Part shown: positions 1 through 6,208 of the stretch, one piece after another
Numbering within the stretch: position 1 is the first letter of the stretch
Layout: every line of letters starts with the position of its first letter
NCBI GenBank assembly: GCA_900553635.1
Contig: USDU01000057.1
Span: 1 to 12,252 of the forward strand
Direction: 5' to 3'
From: an uncultured Lachnospiraceae bacterium
Lineage (GTDB): Bacteria > Bacillota_A > Clostridia > Lachnospirales > Lachnospiraceae
Length of the DNA stretch: 12,252 nucleotides
Translations under genes and position numbers: made by a program
The notes under the pieces: generated by a model
Seen by the model: the letters and a program-made list of their open reading frames with translations, nothing else
Databases searched by the model: none
What the model was told of the DNA's origin: nothing

Positions 1-582
1 CCGCCCATGTATTCGGCCCTGAAGGTCAACGGAAAAAAGCTCTATGAGCTGGCCCGCGAAGGCAAAGAGGTGGAGCGCCAGGCCAGACGGGTGCGGATTC
101 TGGATATGGAGATTCATGAAATCCGGCTCCCGGAGGTGAACTTTACGGTGACCTGCAGCAGCGGCACCTATATCCGCACCCTCTGTCAGGACATCGGTGA
201 AAAGCTAGGCTGCGGCGGCTGTATGAAAAGCCTGCTGCGTACCAAAGTAGACCGTTTTGAGCTGGCGGACAGCAATAAACTTTCCGAACTGGAGACAATG
301 ATGCACGAGGGCCGTATCGGGGAGGTACTGCTTCCGGTGGACGACGTGTTCGCGGCCTGCCCGGCAGTCCGTATCAGGCAGGAGAGCGATCGCCTGATTC
401 AAAACGGCAATCCTTTTGGAAAAGAGGATATCGCGGAAACGACCGGAGAGCGCCTGCCGGAGGGTACGGAGCTGGAGCGCAATTGCGTGCGTGTATACAA
501 TTCCGAAGGGGATTTCCGGGGGCTCTACCGGCGGGAACAGGGCGGCAGACGCTATAAGCCCGAGAAAATGTTTTTATCCTGA
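1..582 (+). CDS. truB: tRNA pseudouridine-55 synthase TruB, C-terminal part (5' end outside window)
   Basis: TruB isomerises U55 to pseudouridine in the T-loop of tRNAs in the cytoplasm. The frame is open from base 1 (two Pro codons precede the first ATG at 7), so that ATG is internal and the gene begins upstream. The visible start matches the conserved TruB segment PPMYSALKVNGKKLYELAR, followed by the core motif CSSGTYIRTLCQDIG and then LLRTKVDRFEL. The catalytic Asp lies in the missing N-terminal part. About 193 codons remain of a family that is usually close to 300 aa. The last ~80 residues are a divergent C-terminal RNA-binding extension. ribF starts 30 bp after the stop, the usual truB-ribF pairing in Firmicutes, and the two are probably co-transcribed. 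Confidence 0.95.
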   Translation, partial: PPMYSALKVNGKKLYELAREGKEVERQARRVRILDMEIHEIRLPEVNFTVTCSSGTYIRTLCQDIGEKLGCGGCMKSLLRTKVDRFELADSNKLSELETMMHEGRIGEVLLPVDDVFAACPAVRIRQESDRLIQNGNPFGKEDIAETTGERLPEGTELERNCVRVYNSEGDFRGLYRREQGGRRYKPEKMFLS

Positions 583-612
583 GGGATAAAATGATAGGAT
601 AAAGGATTTACC

Positions 613-1518
613 ATGAGATTAATTACCGGAACGACAGAATTTGAGACAACGGAAGCGACAGCCATTTCCCTGGGAAAGTTCGAAGGGCTTCATGTGGGAC
701 ATCAGCTTCTGGTGAACCGCATTTTAAAAAAGAAGGAAGAAGGCTTAAAGGCTCTGATTTTTACCTTTGATTTCGGAGAACGGTCCACCCTTCTGCTCCC
801 GGAGGAGCGGAGAAATCTCCTGGAAAAATGGGGCGTGGACTATCTGATAGAGTGTCCCTTTGTGGAATCCATAGCCCATATGGAGGCAGAGGATTTTGTG
901 CGGGAGATTTTGGTAAAGAGGCTGCATGTAAAATATCTGGCTGTGGGGACGGATTTTCATTTCGGCCATAACCGGAAGGGCAGTTACCGGCTTCTGGAGG
1001 ACATGCAGGAGGAATGCGGTTTTCAGGTGGAGGTAGTAGAAAAAGCCTGCTATGACGGCGGGGAAATCAGCAGTACCCGGATCCGTAAGGAACTGGAGCA
1101 GGGCCATATGGAGCTGGTCAATCAGCTGCTGGGCTACGCCTATTCCGTGACCGGAGAGGTGCTCTATGGCCATCAGATTGGCCGGACCCTGGGGCTTCCC
1201 ACCATCAATCAGCAGCCGGGGCTTTCAAAGTTGCTGCCGCCCAACGGTGTCTATGCCACCAAAACCCGGATTGCTTCCGAGATTTTTGAGGGCATCACCA
1301 ATATCGGTTACAAGCCGACCATAGGCGGAGAGACGCGAAAAGGTGTGGAAACCTTTTTGTTTGACCTTGACCGGAATCTGTACGGGGAGACGCTGACTGT
1401 ATCCTTCTATGGCTTTGAGCGCCCGGAGCGGAAATTTGATTCTCTGGAAGCCTTAAAGGAGCGGATTGAGAAAGACGTGGCCTGGGGCAGAAAATATTTT
1501 GGAGAAAGAGAAAACTAG
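613..1518 (+). CDS. ribF: Bifunctional riboflavin kinase / FAD synthetase RibF
   Basis: RibF phosphorylates riboflavin to FMN and adenylylates FMN to FAD. The N-terminal nucleotidyltransferase half (about residues 1-170) carries the HxGH-type signature GKFEGLHVGHQ at 21-31 and the ISSTRIR motif at 152-158. The C-terminal flavokinase half (about 175-301) has GRTLGLPTIN at 190-199, then NGVYA and a GITNIGYKPT segment. Length (301 aa) is normal for the family. Two signature positions differ slightly from the common form: GKFEG instead of GNFDG, and GLPTIN instead of GFPTAN. Neither removes an obvious catalytic residue. The ribosome binding site AAAGGA at 601-606 sits 6 bp before ATG 613. It follows truB closely, and the next gene starts 4 bp after its stop. 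Confidence 0.95.
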   Translation: MRLITGTTEFETTEATAISLGKFEGLHVGHQLLVNRILKKKEEGLKALIFTFDFGERSTLLLPEERRNLLEKWGVDYLIECPFVESIAHMEAEDFVREILVKRLHVKYLAVGTDFHFGHNRKGSYRLLEDMQEECGFQVEVVEKACYDGGEISSTRIRKELEQGHMELVNQLLGYAYSVTGEVLYGHQIGRTLGLPTINQQPGLSKLLPPNGVYATKTRIASEIFEGITNIGYKPTIGGETRKGVETFLFDLDRNLYGETLTVSFYGFERPERKFDSLEALKERIEKDVAWGRKYFGEREN

Positions 1519-1522
1519 TTTC

Positions 1523-2014
1523 ATGAGACTATTTTATTATCTGATAGCGGCACCCGCACTGTTTCTACTGCGGGTGCTGTTCTGGCCTTTTAAGACCATA
1601 TTCCGGTGCGCCGGCCGGATTCATGGCTGGCGGAAGGAACGCCGGCGTTTCCGCCGGGCCGACTATGACGACATGGACGGCTGGGAATTTGAGGAATATG
1701 TGGGCGGACTGCTGGCGCGGGACGGCTATATCCATGTGGAGGTCACCCGGGGCAGCGGCGACCAGGGCGTGGACGTGCTGGCGCAGCGCGACGGAGTCTC
1801 CTATGCCATCCAGTGCAAGCATTACCGGGCGAAAATCAGCAATAAGGCGGTACAGGAAGCCTACGCCGGAGCCGAGTTCTACGGCTGCGACGTGCCGGTG
1901 GTACTGACCAACAGCTATTTTACCCCGTCGGCGGAGGAACTGGCGGATGAAATCGGCGTGGAGCTGTGGGATCGGGACGAACTGAACCGGCTGGTACGGC
2001 GGGCGCGGTGGTAA
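1523..2014 (+). CDS. Membrane-anchored Mrr-type restriction-endonuclease-fold protein
   Basis: This is a 163-aa protein with one hydrophobic N-terminal segment (about residues 4-20), a basic stretch (about 22-45) and a C-terminal Mrr_cat-like PD-(D/E)xK domain. The visible nuclease signature is WEFEEY at 54-59, GDQGVD with Asp80 and Asp84, and QCK at 97-99, the typical E...D...QxK arrangement. The protein ends in a NSYFTPSAEELA segment typical of these folds. ATG 1523 is preferred: a possible in-frame ATG at 1466 lies inside ribF and would place a charged peptide before the membrane segment, whereas GGAGAAAG at 1501-1508 serves 1523. The gene lies 4 bp after ribF and is probably co-transcribed. 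Role is unknown; related TM-Mrr proteins are suspected in defence against foreign DNA or in DNA turnover. No methylase is adjacent. Confidence 0.82.
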   Translation: MRLFYYLIAAPALFLLRVLFWPFKTIFRCAGRIHGWRKERRRFRRADYDDMDGWEFEEYVGGLLARDGYIHVEVTRGSGDQGVDVLAQRDGVSYAIQCKHYRAKISNKAVQEAYAGAEFYGCDVPVVLTNSYFTPSAEELADEIGVELWDRDELNRLVRRARW

Positions 2015-2069
2015 TTCTGCGGAAAACCCACAGAAATCCGCAAAATCCACGTAAATCAAAAAGATTTCC

Positions 2070-2098
2070 TTGACAAATCTTCCCGATTATTATAAGGT
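2070..2098 (+). promoter_or_regulatory. Candidate sigma-A promoter for the NlpC/P60 gene
   Basis: There is a perfect -35 box TTGACA at 2070-2075. The -10 is ambiguous: TATAAG at 2091-2096 gives a 15-bp spacer, while TAAGGT at 2093-2098 gives 17 bp with a poorer match. The region downstream is AT-rich and leads to the ribosome binding site GGAGG at 2148-2152. The 55-bp gap after the preceding gene shows no U-tailed terminator, so some read-through from truB-ribF is possible. Confidence 0.6.
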
Positions 2099-2157
2099 GT
2101 AATAGGTTCTTAACAAAATTGTAATAATTATACCGGATAATCAATACGGAGGATTGT

Positions 2158-3183
2158 ATGTTTAAAAGATATAAAGCGGGATTTGTAATGGGTGCGATTT
2201 TCATGGCCATGGTCGGCATGCAGGCGCAGGCTGCGCCGCTGGGGGACGGTCTCGGCGAGGGAATCGCATCCAATTTTGATCAGGCCACAGACAGCGAGGA
2301 GCAGACCCAGGCCACCGCGGAGGTGGTATGGACCGGTACGCCGCTGGAGGGCTATGTGAATATCGCCATTGCCAGGGTGGACGACAGCCTGAACATCCGC
2401 GAAACTGCGGACGGCAACAGCTCCCTGGTGGGCAAGCTTCGCAAAAACGGCGCCTGTGAGGTGCTGGGGATCGACGGCGAGTGGGCCCATATCAAGTCCG
2501 GCGAGGTAGAGGGCTATGTGAAGGCCGAGTACCTGTATACCGGACAGGAAGCCATCAACCTGGCCTTTCAGCTGGGACAGACCATGGCGAAGGTGAATAC
2601 AGACTCCCTGTATGTGCGGATGGAGCCAAGCACCGACGCGGATTACTGGACCAAGGTTCCGGCAGGCGAGGAGCTTCAGGTTATCGAGGATATGGGCGAC
2701 TGGATCAAAATCGATATCGACGGCGAGGACGGCTATGTGGCGTCGGAATACGTGGATGTGAAAAGCGAGCTGGACACAGCCCTGACTCTGTCCGAAGCGC
2801 TGTACGGCGAAGGCGTCACCGACGTACGCATTTCTATCTGTGATTTCGCTAAGCAGTATGTGGGTAACCGCTACGTGTGGGGCGGCACCAGCCTGACCAA
2901 GGGCGCGGACTGCTCCGGCTTTACTCTGGCCGTATACCGGAACTTCGGTATCTCTCTGCCCCATTCATCCAGAGCCCAGGCTAACTGCGGCACGAAGATC
3001 AGCGTCGGCGACGTGAAGCCGGGAGACCTGATTTTCTATGGCAGCGGCAAGCATATCAACCATGTAGCCATGTACATCGGCGGAGGCCGTGTGGTACATG
3101 CCAGCAACGCCCGCACCGGAATCACCATTTCCAATATGTACTACAGAAGCCCGGTGACTGCGGCCCGGATCCTGAAGGACTGA
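2158..3183 (+). CDS. Secreted cell-wall hydrolase: signal peptide, two SH3b domains, NlpC/P60 endopeptidase
   Basis: This protein is predicted to be exported and to cleave peptide stems of peptidoglycan (gamma-D-glutamyl-diamino-acid type). Residues 1-25 form a signal peptide with a cleavage site near AQA-AP. Two bacterial SH3 domains lie at about 70-127 and 143-201, each with the DSLNIR/DSLYVR start and a GYV...EY end typical of wall-binding SH3b repeats. The NlpC/P60 domain covers about 226-341 and has the full triad: Cys252 in ADCSGF, His302 in NHVAMYIG and His314 in VVHA. Length 341 aa is standard for this architecture. GGAGG at 2148-2152 lies 5 bp before ATG. The gene has its own promoter and is followed immediately by the rpsO promoter, so it is probably monocistronic. 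No terminator with a U-run is visible after it. Confidence 0.93.
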   Translation: MFKRYKAGFVMGAIFMAMVGMQAQAAPLGDGLGEGIASNFDQATDSEEQTQATAEVVWTGTPLEGYVNIAIARVDDSLNIRETADGNSSLVGKLRKNGACEVLGIDGEWAHIKSGEVEGYVKAEYLYTGQEAINLAFQLGQTMAKVNTDSLYVRMEPSTDADYWTKVPAGEELQVIEDMGDWIKIDIDGEDGYVASEYVDVKSELDTALTLSEALYGEGVTDVRISICDFAKQYVGNRYVWGGTSLTKGADCSGFTLAVYRNFGISLPHSSRAQANCGTKISVGDVKPGDLIFYGSGKHINHVAMYIGGGRVVHASNARTGITISNMYYRSPVTAARILKD

Positions 3184-3199
3184 TTTTGAAAAATCACCC

Positions 3200-3229
3200 T
3201 TGACACCCCCATATTCCCTATGATACACT
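3200..3229 (+). promoter_or_regulatory. Strong extended -10 promoter for rpsO
   Basis: The perfect -35 TTGACA at 3200-3205 is separated by 18 bp from TACACT at 3224-3229, which carries an extended -10 TGA at 3221-3223. Predicted transcription start is near 3236, leaving a leader of about 84 nt before rpsO. The position only 17 bp after the preceding stop fits a dedicated ribosomal-protein promoter. Confidence 0.75.
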
Positions 3230-3245
3230 ATCGGAGTATGAGTTT

Positions 3246-3292
3246 GCTGGTATCCGGTTATCGGACACTCCGACCATTGCTTGATACCCAGC
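3246..3292 (+). promoter_or_regulatory. Nested stem-loop in the rpsO leader, candidate S15 autoregulatory element
   Basis: GCTGGTATC at 3246-3254 pairs with GATACCCAGC at 3283-3292 (nine pairs, bulged C at 3287). It encloses an inner hairpin TCGGA-CAC-TCCGA at 3261-3273, capped below by GG/CC at 3256-3257 and 3274-3275. The structure ends about 13 nt before the ribosome binding site AAGGAGG. Translational feedback by S15 on its own leader is known in several bacteria, with RNA structures that differ between lineages. The pairing is seen in the sequence; the S15 role is inference. Confidence 0.45.
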
Positions 3293-3319
3293 GTATAAAA
3301 AATATAAGGAGGAAACATC

Positions 3320-3586
3320 ATGATCGCAAAGGACAAGAAGCAGGCTATTATTGCAGAGTACGGTTTAAAAGAGGGAGACACCGGTTCACCGGAGGTACAG
3401 GTAGCTATCCTGACCGCACGTATCCAGGAGCTGACCGCTCATCTGCAGGCAAACCCGAAGGATCATCACTCCAGAAGAGGACTTCTGAAGATGGTTGGTC
3501 AGAGACGTAACATGCTTGCATACCTGAAGAAGATGGATATCGAGAGATATCGTAGCCTGATTGAGAGATTAGGACTGAGAAAATAA
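3320..3586 (+). CDS. rpsO: Small ribosomal subunit protein S15 (uS15)
   Basis: S15 is a primary 16S rRNA binder that organises the central domain of the 30S subunit. The 88-aa product has the full family pattern: [17 protein letters not shown] at about 20-36, [19 protein letters not shown] at about 38-56, then the RR..LAYL and LGLRK end. Length is standard. AAGGAGG at 3305-3311 lies 8 bp upstream of ATG 3320. Codons are strongly biased (GTA, CGT, AAG), as expected for high expression. It sits between its own promoter and an intrinsic terminator, with pnp behind it, the very common rpsO-pnp arrangement. Confidence 0.98.
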   Translation: MIAKDKKQAIIAEYGLKEGDTGSPEVQVAILTARIQELTAHLQANPKDHHSRRGLLKMVGQRRNMLAYLKKMDIERYRSLIERLGLRK

Positions 3587-3596
3587 GTTTCCAAAA

Positions 3597-3633
3597 GGGC
3601 GGAGGAATCTCACGGTTCTTTCGCCCGGTTTTT
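3597..3633 (+). terminator. Intrinsic terminator between rpsO and pnp
   Basis: GGGCG at 3597-3601 pairs with CGCCC at 3622-3626, and the helix continues inward with A-U and G-U pairs to about 3609/3614 around a TCAC loop. GG and five T follow (3629-3633). The inner helix is partly G-U and the T-run short, so it may be leaky and let some rpsO transcripts reach pnp. Confidence 0.7.
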
Positions 3634-3654
3634 GTGTAACCCATTCACCATGTA

Positions 3655-3744
3655 GGAGAAATGTTCCGAGACCACTGATGTACGCAGGAGCGCATCCCGC
3701 GCAAATCAGTAGTTTCGGTTTCTCCGTTACTGTTCACAGTAGCG
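3655..3744 (+). promoter_or_regulatory. Long hairpin leader of pnp with possible ribosome-binding-site switch
   Basis: A large stem-loop is evident. GGAGAAA at 3655-3661 pairs with TTTCTCC at 3719-3725. After a 4-nt bulge, 3666-3679 pairs with 3705-3718 (14 positions, one mismatch, one G-U), leaving a 25-nt apical region. A second hairpin, CGTTACTG/CAGTAGCG with loop TTCA, follows at 3725-3744. The same TTCTCC of the 3' arm (3720-3725) is also complementary to GGAGAA at 3769-3774, which contains the pnp ribosome binding site. In addition CTCCT at 3748-3752 can pair with AGGAG at 3768-3772. Enterobacterial pnp leaders are cut in a long hairpin by RNase III and PNPase then represses its own synthesis; an analogous control here is inference. 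Confidence 0.6.
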
Positions 3745-3778
3745 AAGCTCCTACCTCTAATCAAACAAGGAGAATATT

Positions 3779-5872
3779 ATGTACAAGAGTTTTTCTATGG
3801 AGCTGGCCGGCCGTACACTGACTGTAGACGTAGGACGCGTCGCAAAGCAGGCTAACGGCGCAGCCTTCATGCACTATGGCGACACCACCGTGCTTTCCAC
3901 CGCAACCGCATCCGACAAGCCCCGCGACGGCATCGACTTCTTCCCCTTAAGCGTAGAGTACGAGGAGAAGCTGTATTCCGTAGGAAAGATCCCGGGAGGC
4001 TTCAACAAGCGTGAGGGCAAGGCGTCCGAGAACGCGATTCTGACGTCCCGTGTCATCGACCGTCCCATGCGTCCGCTGTTCCCGAAGGATTACCGGAACG
4101 ACGTAACCCTGAACAACCTGGTTCTTTCCGTAGATCCCACCTGCAGCCCGGAGCTGACAGCAATGCTGGGTTCCGCTATCGCTACCGCGATTTCCGATAT
4201 CCCGTTCGCAGGTCCCTGCGCTATGACACAGATCGGTATGATCGACGGCGAGTTCATCGTAAACCCGGGTCAGGCAGACTATAAGGTATCCGACCTGAAG
4301 CTGACCGTAGCATCCACCAGAGAAAAGGTCATCATGATCGAGGCAGGAGCTAACGAGATTCCCGAGGCAAAGATGATCGAGGCTATCTATAAGGCTCACG
4401 AGGTAAACCAGCAGGTTATCGCGTTCATCGACCAGATCGTAGCAGAGTGCGGCAAGGAAAAGCACAGCTACACCAGCTGCGCAGTACCGGAAGAGCTGTT
4501 CGCGGCTATCAGAGAGATTGTACCGCCCGCAGAGATGGAAGAGGCAGTCTTCACCGATGAGAAGCAGAAGCGTGAGGAGAACATCCGTAAGATCACCGAG
4601 CGCCTGGAAGAGGCATTTGCAGAGAAAGAAGAGTGGCTGGAGGTTCTGGGCGAGGCTGTATATCAGTATCAGAAGAAGACCGTACGTAAGATGATCCTGA
4701 AGGATCACAAGCGTCCGGACGGACGTGCCATTACTCAGATTCGTCCGCTGGCTGCAGAGGTAGATATTATTCCGCGTGTACACGGTTCCGCCATGTTCAC
4801 CAGAGGACAGACCCAGATCTGCAACATCTGTACCCTGGCTCCGCTGTCTGAGGCACAGCGCCTGGATGGCCTGGATGAAAATGAGACAAGCAAGCGTTAT
4901 ATGCATCACTATAACTTCCCGAGCTACTCCGTAGGCGAGACAAAGCCGAGCCGCGGACCGGGACGTCGTGAGATTGGACACGGAGCACTGGCTGAGCGTG
5001 CGCTGCTGCCGGTACTGCCGTCCGAGGAGGAGTTCCCGTACGCGATCCGTACCGTATCCGAGACCTTCGAGTCCAACGGTTCCACCTCTATGGCTTCCAC
5101 CTGCGCATCCTGCATGTCCCTGATGGCAGCAGGCGTACCGATTAAGAAGATGGTAGCAGGAATCTCCTGCGGTCTGGTAACAGGCGAGACCGACGACGAT
5201 TTCGTACTGCTGACCGATATCCAGGGTCTGGAGGATTTCTTCGGCGATATGGACTTCAAGGTAACCGGTACCACCGAGGGTATCACAGCCATCCAGATGG
5301 ATATCAAGATCCACGGTCTGACCCGTCCCATCGTAGAGGGCGCTATCGCGCGCTGCCGCGAGGCACGTCTCTACATCATGGACAACTGCATGAAGCCCTG
5401 CATCAGCGAGCCGCGTAAAGAGGTAGGCGAGTTTGCACCGAAGATCGTACAGATCCAGATCGACCCGCAGAAGATCGGCGATGTGGTTGGACAGAGAGGT
5501 AAGACCATCAACGCCATCATCGAGCAGACCGGCGTGAAGATCGACATCGACGACGACGGCGCTGTATCCGTATGCGGTACAGATAAGGCTGCTATGGACA
5601 AGGCCATCGAACTGATCAAGACCATCGTAACCGATTTTGAAGAGGGCATGATCCTCACCGGTAAGGTAGTCAGCATCAAGGAGTTCGGCGCATTCCTGGA
5701 GTTCGCTCCGGGCAAAGAGGGCATGGTACACATCTCCAAGATCGCAAAACAGCGCATCAACCGTGTAGAGGACGTTCTGACACTGGGCGACATCGTGAAG
5801 GTGGTATGCCTGGGCAAGGACAAGATGGGACGCTTCAGCTTCTCCATCAAGGATCTGCCGGAGAACGCGTAA
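3779..5872 (+). CDS. pnp: Polynucleotide phosphorylase (PNPase)
   Basis: PNPase degrades RNA 3' to 5' with phosphate, giving nucleoside diphosphates, as a homotrimer and often in a degradosome. Domain order in the 697-aa product: first RNase PH domain (about 10-140), helical linker (about 150-300), second RNase PH domain starting at RPDGRAITQIRPL (about 312) with SNGSTSMAS and GLEDFFGDMDFK (Asp486 and Asp492, which correspond to the metal-binding Asp pair of the E. coli enzyme), a KH domain (about 555-615) and an S1 domain (about 622-695). The KH GxxG loop reads GQRG at 571-574 rather than the common GPGG but keeps both glycines. AAGGAG at 3767-3772 lies 6 bp before ATG. Codon bias is strong. 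Transcription may come both from read-through of rpsO and from an unseen promoter in the leader. Confidence 0.98.
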   Translation: MYKSFSMELAGRTLTVDVGRVAKQANGAAFMHYGDTTVLSTATASDKPRDGIDFFPLSVEYEEKLYSVGKIPGGFNKREGKASENAILTSRVIDRPMRPLFPKDYRNDVTLNNLVLSVDPTCSPELTAMLGSAIATAISDIPFAGPCAMTQIGMIDGEFIVNPGQADYKVSDLKLTVASTREKVIMIEAGANEIPEAKMIEAIYKAHEVNQQVIAFIDQIVAECGKEKHSYTSCAVPEELFAAIREIVPPAEMEEAVFTDEKQKREENIRKITERLEEAFAEKEEWLEVLGEAVYQYQKKTVRKMILKDHKRPDGRAITQIRPLAAEVDIIPRVHGSAMFTRGQTQICNICTLAPLSEAQRLDGLDENETSKRYMHHYNFPSYSVGETKPSRGPGRREIGHGALAERALLPVLPSEEEFPYAIRTVSETFESNGSTSMASTCASCMSLMAAGVPIKKMVAGISCGLVTGETDDDFVLLTDIQGLEDFFGDMDFKVTGTTEGITAIQMDIKIHGLTRPIVEGAIARCREARLYIMDNCMKPCISEPRKEVGEFAPKIVQIQIDPQKIGDVVGQRGKTINAIIEQTGVKIDIDDDGAVSVCGTDKAAMDKAIELIKTIVTDFEEGMILTGKVVSIKEFGAFLEFAPGKEGMVHISKIAKQRINRVEDVLTLGDIVKVVCLGKDKMGRFSFSIKDLPENA

Positions 5873-5894
5873 GCATTATAATAAGAAGTGCAGG

Positions 5895-5928
5895 ATCTGC
5901 CGGAAAGAAATTTCCGGCAGATTTTTTT
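5895..5928 (+). terminator. Intrinsic terminator after pnp
   Basis: A perfect 12-bp stem, ATCTGCCGGAAA at 5895-5906 and its complement at 5911-5922, closes a GAAA loop and runs into a T-tract to 5928. It starts 22 bp after the pnp stop. This is the best terminator in the window. Confidence 0.95.
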
Positions 5929-5971
5929 ATGCAATAGCTTTCTTACAAAATAACAAAAGGAGCAGCCGTAC

Positions 5972-6109
5972 ATGAAATATGGGCAAAATTTAATGCTTGT
6001 AACTATTTTCCAGAGAAAACTTGTGCAAAGTTCTGAAAAGCCGGAAAAGAATGTCGATGTATGGACATTCTTGTCGAAATGTGGTAGCATTACCAAAGAT
6101 GAGGCATAA
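5972..6109 (+). CDS. Possible small protein of 45 aa, unknown function
   Basis: An open frame of 45 codons starts at ATG 5972, 9 bp after a good ribosome binding site AAAAGGAG (5955-5962), and ends with TAA at 6107-6109, only 12 bp before a terminator hairpin. The peptide begins MKYGQNLMLVTIF and ends SKCGSITKDEA. It has one Cys, one Trp, no clear membrane segment and no family I recognise. Placement between two terminators, with a good ribosome binding site, looks like a small independent gene or a leader peptide of the polysaccharide operon. Base composition is richer in A+T than the flanking genes. Against it: the frame is short enough to arise by chance, and a candidate operon promoter lies inside it. 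Confidence 0.35.
   Translation: MKYGQNLMLVTIFQRKLVQSSEKPEKNVDVWTFLSKCGSITKDEA
6047..6072. repeat. 9-bp inverted repeat, possible operator
   Basis: AAGAATGTC at 6047-6055 is the exact reverse complement of GACATTCTT at 6064-6072, with an 8-bp spacer GATGTATG. The right arm overlaps the candidate -35 box at 6062-6067. A dimeric regulator could bind here, or the RNA could form a hairpin if transcribed from upstream. No T-run follows, so it is not a terminator. Confidence 0.5.
6062..6090 (+). promoter_or_regulatory. Candidate promoter of the surface-polysaccharide operon
   Basis: TGGACA at 6062-6067 (five of six -35 positions), a 17-bp spacer and TAGCAT at 6085-6090 with an extended -10 TGG at 6082-6084. 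Predicted start is near 6097, which would put the terminator hairpin at 6122-6164 inside the leader of cpsB. It competes with the small-ORF reading of the same DNA. Confidence 0.4.
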
Positions 6110-6121
6110 GCTGAACATAGG

Positions 6122-6164
6122 AATACCCCTCCGGAAATCAAAAATTTTCGGGGGGGGGTATTTT
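6122..6164 (+). terminator. Terminator or attenuator hairpin with a nine-G arm ahead of cpsB
   Basis: AATACCCCTCC at 6122-6132 pairs with GGGGGGGTATT at 6152-6162 (one G-U). The stem continues with GGAAAT/ATTTTC around a CAAAA loop, two G remaining bulged. TTTT follows at 6161-6164. G occupies 6150-6158 without a break. It can terminate the upstream small transcript, or act as an attenuator if the operon starts near 6097. cpsB begins 45 bp downstream. Confidence 0.65.
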
Positions 6165-6208
6165 ACATAGATATAGCAAAAAAACGGTAATTTATAAGGT
6201 TACAGAGA

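Noticed and set aside
572..591. 8-bp hairpin TTTTATCC/GGATAAAA over the truB stop codon
   Set aside because: It is short, A-T rich and lacks a downstream T-run, so it is not a terminator on the + strand; ribF follows closely.
2018..2042. TGCGGA/TCCGCA hairpin after the Mrr-type gene
   Set aside because: A 6-bp stem with a 13-nt loop and no T-run on either strand; not supported as a terminator.
3231..3273. TCGGAGT/ACTCCGA pairing that would make a pseudoknot in the rpsO leader
   Set aside because: The 5' arm overlaps the predicted transcription start near 3236, so it would be absent from most rpsO transcripts; the nested hairpin at 3246-3292 is preferred.
3947..5731. 594-codon open frame on the minus strand opposite pnp
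   Set aside because: It is a by-product of the strong codon bias of pnp; it has no ribosome binding site or recognisable domain, and pnp is unambiguous.
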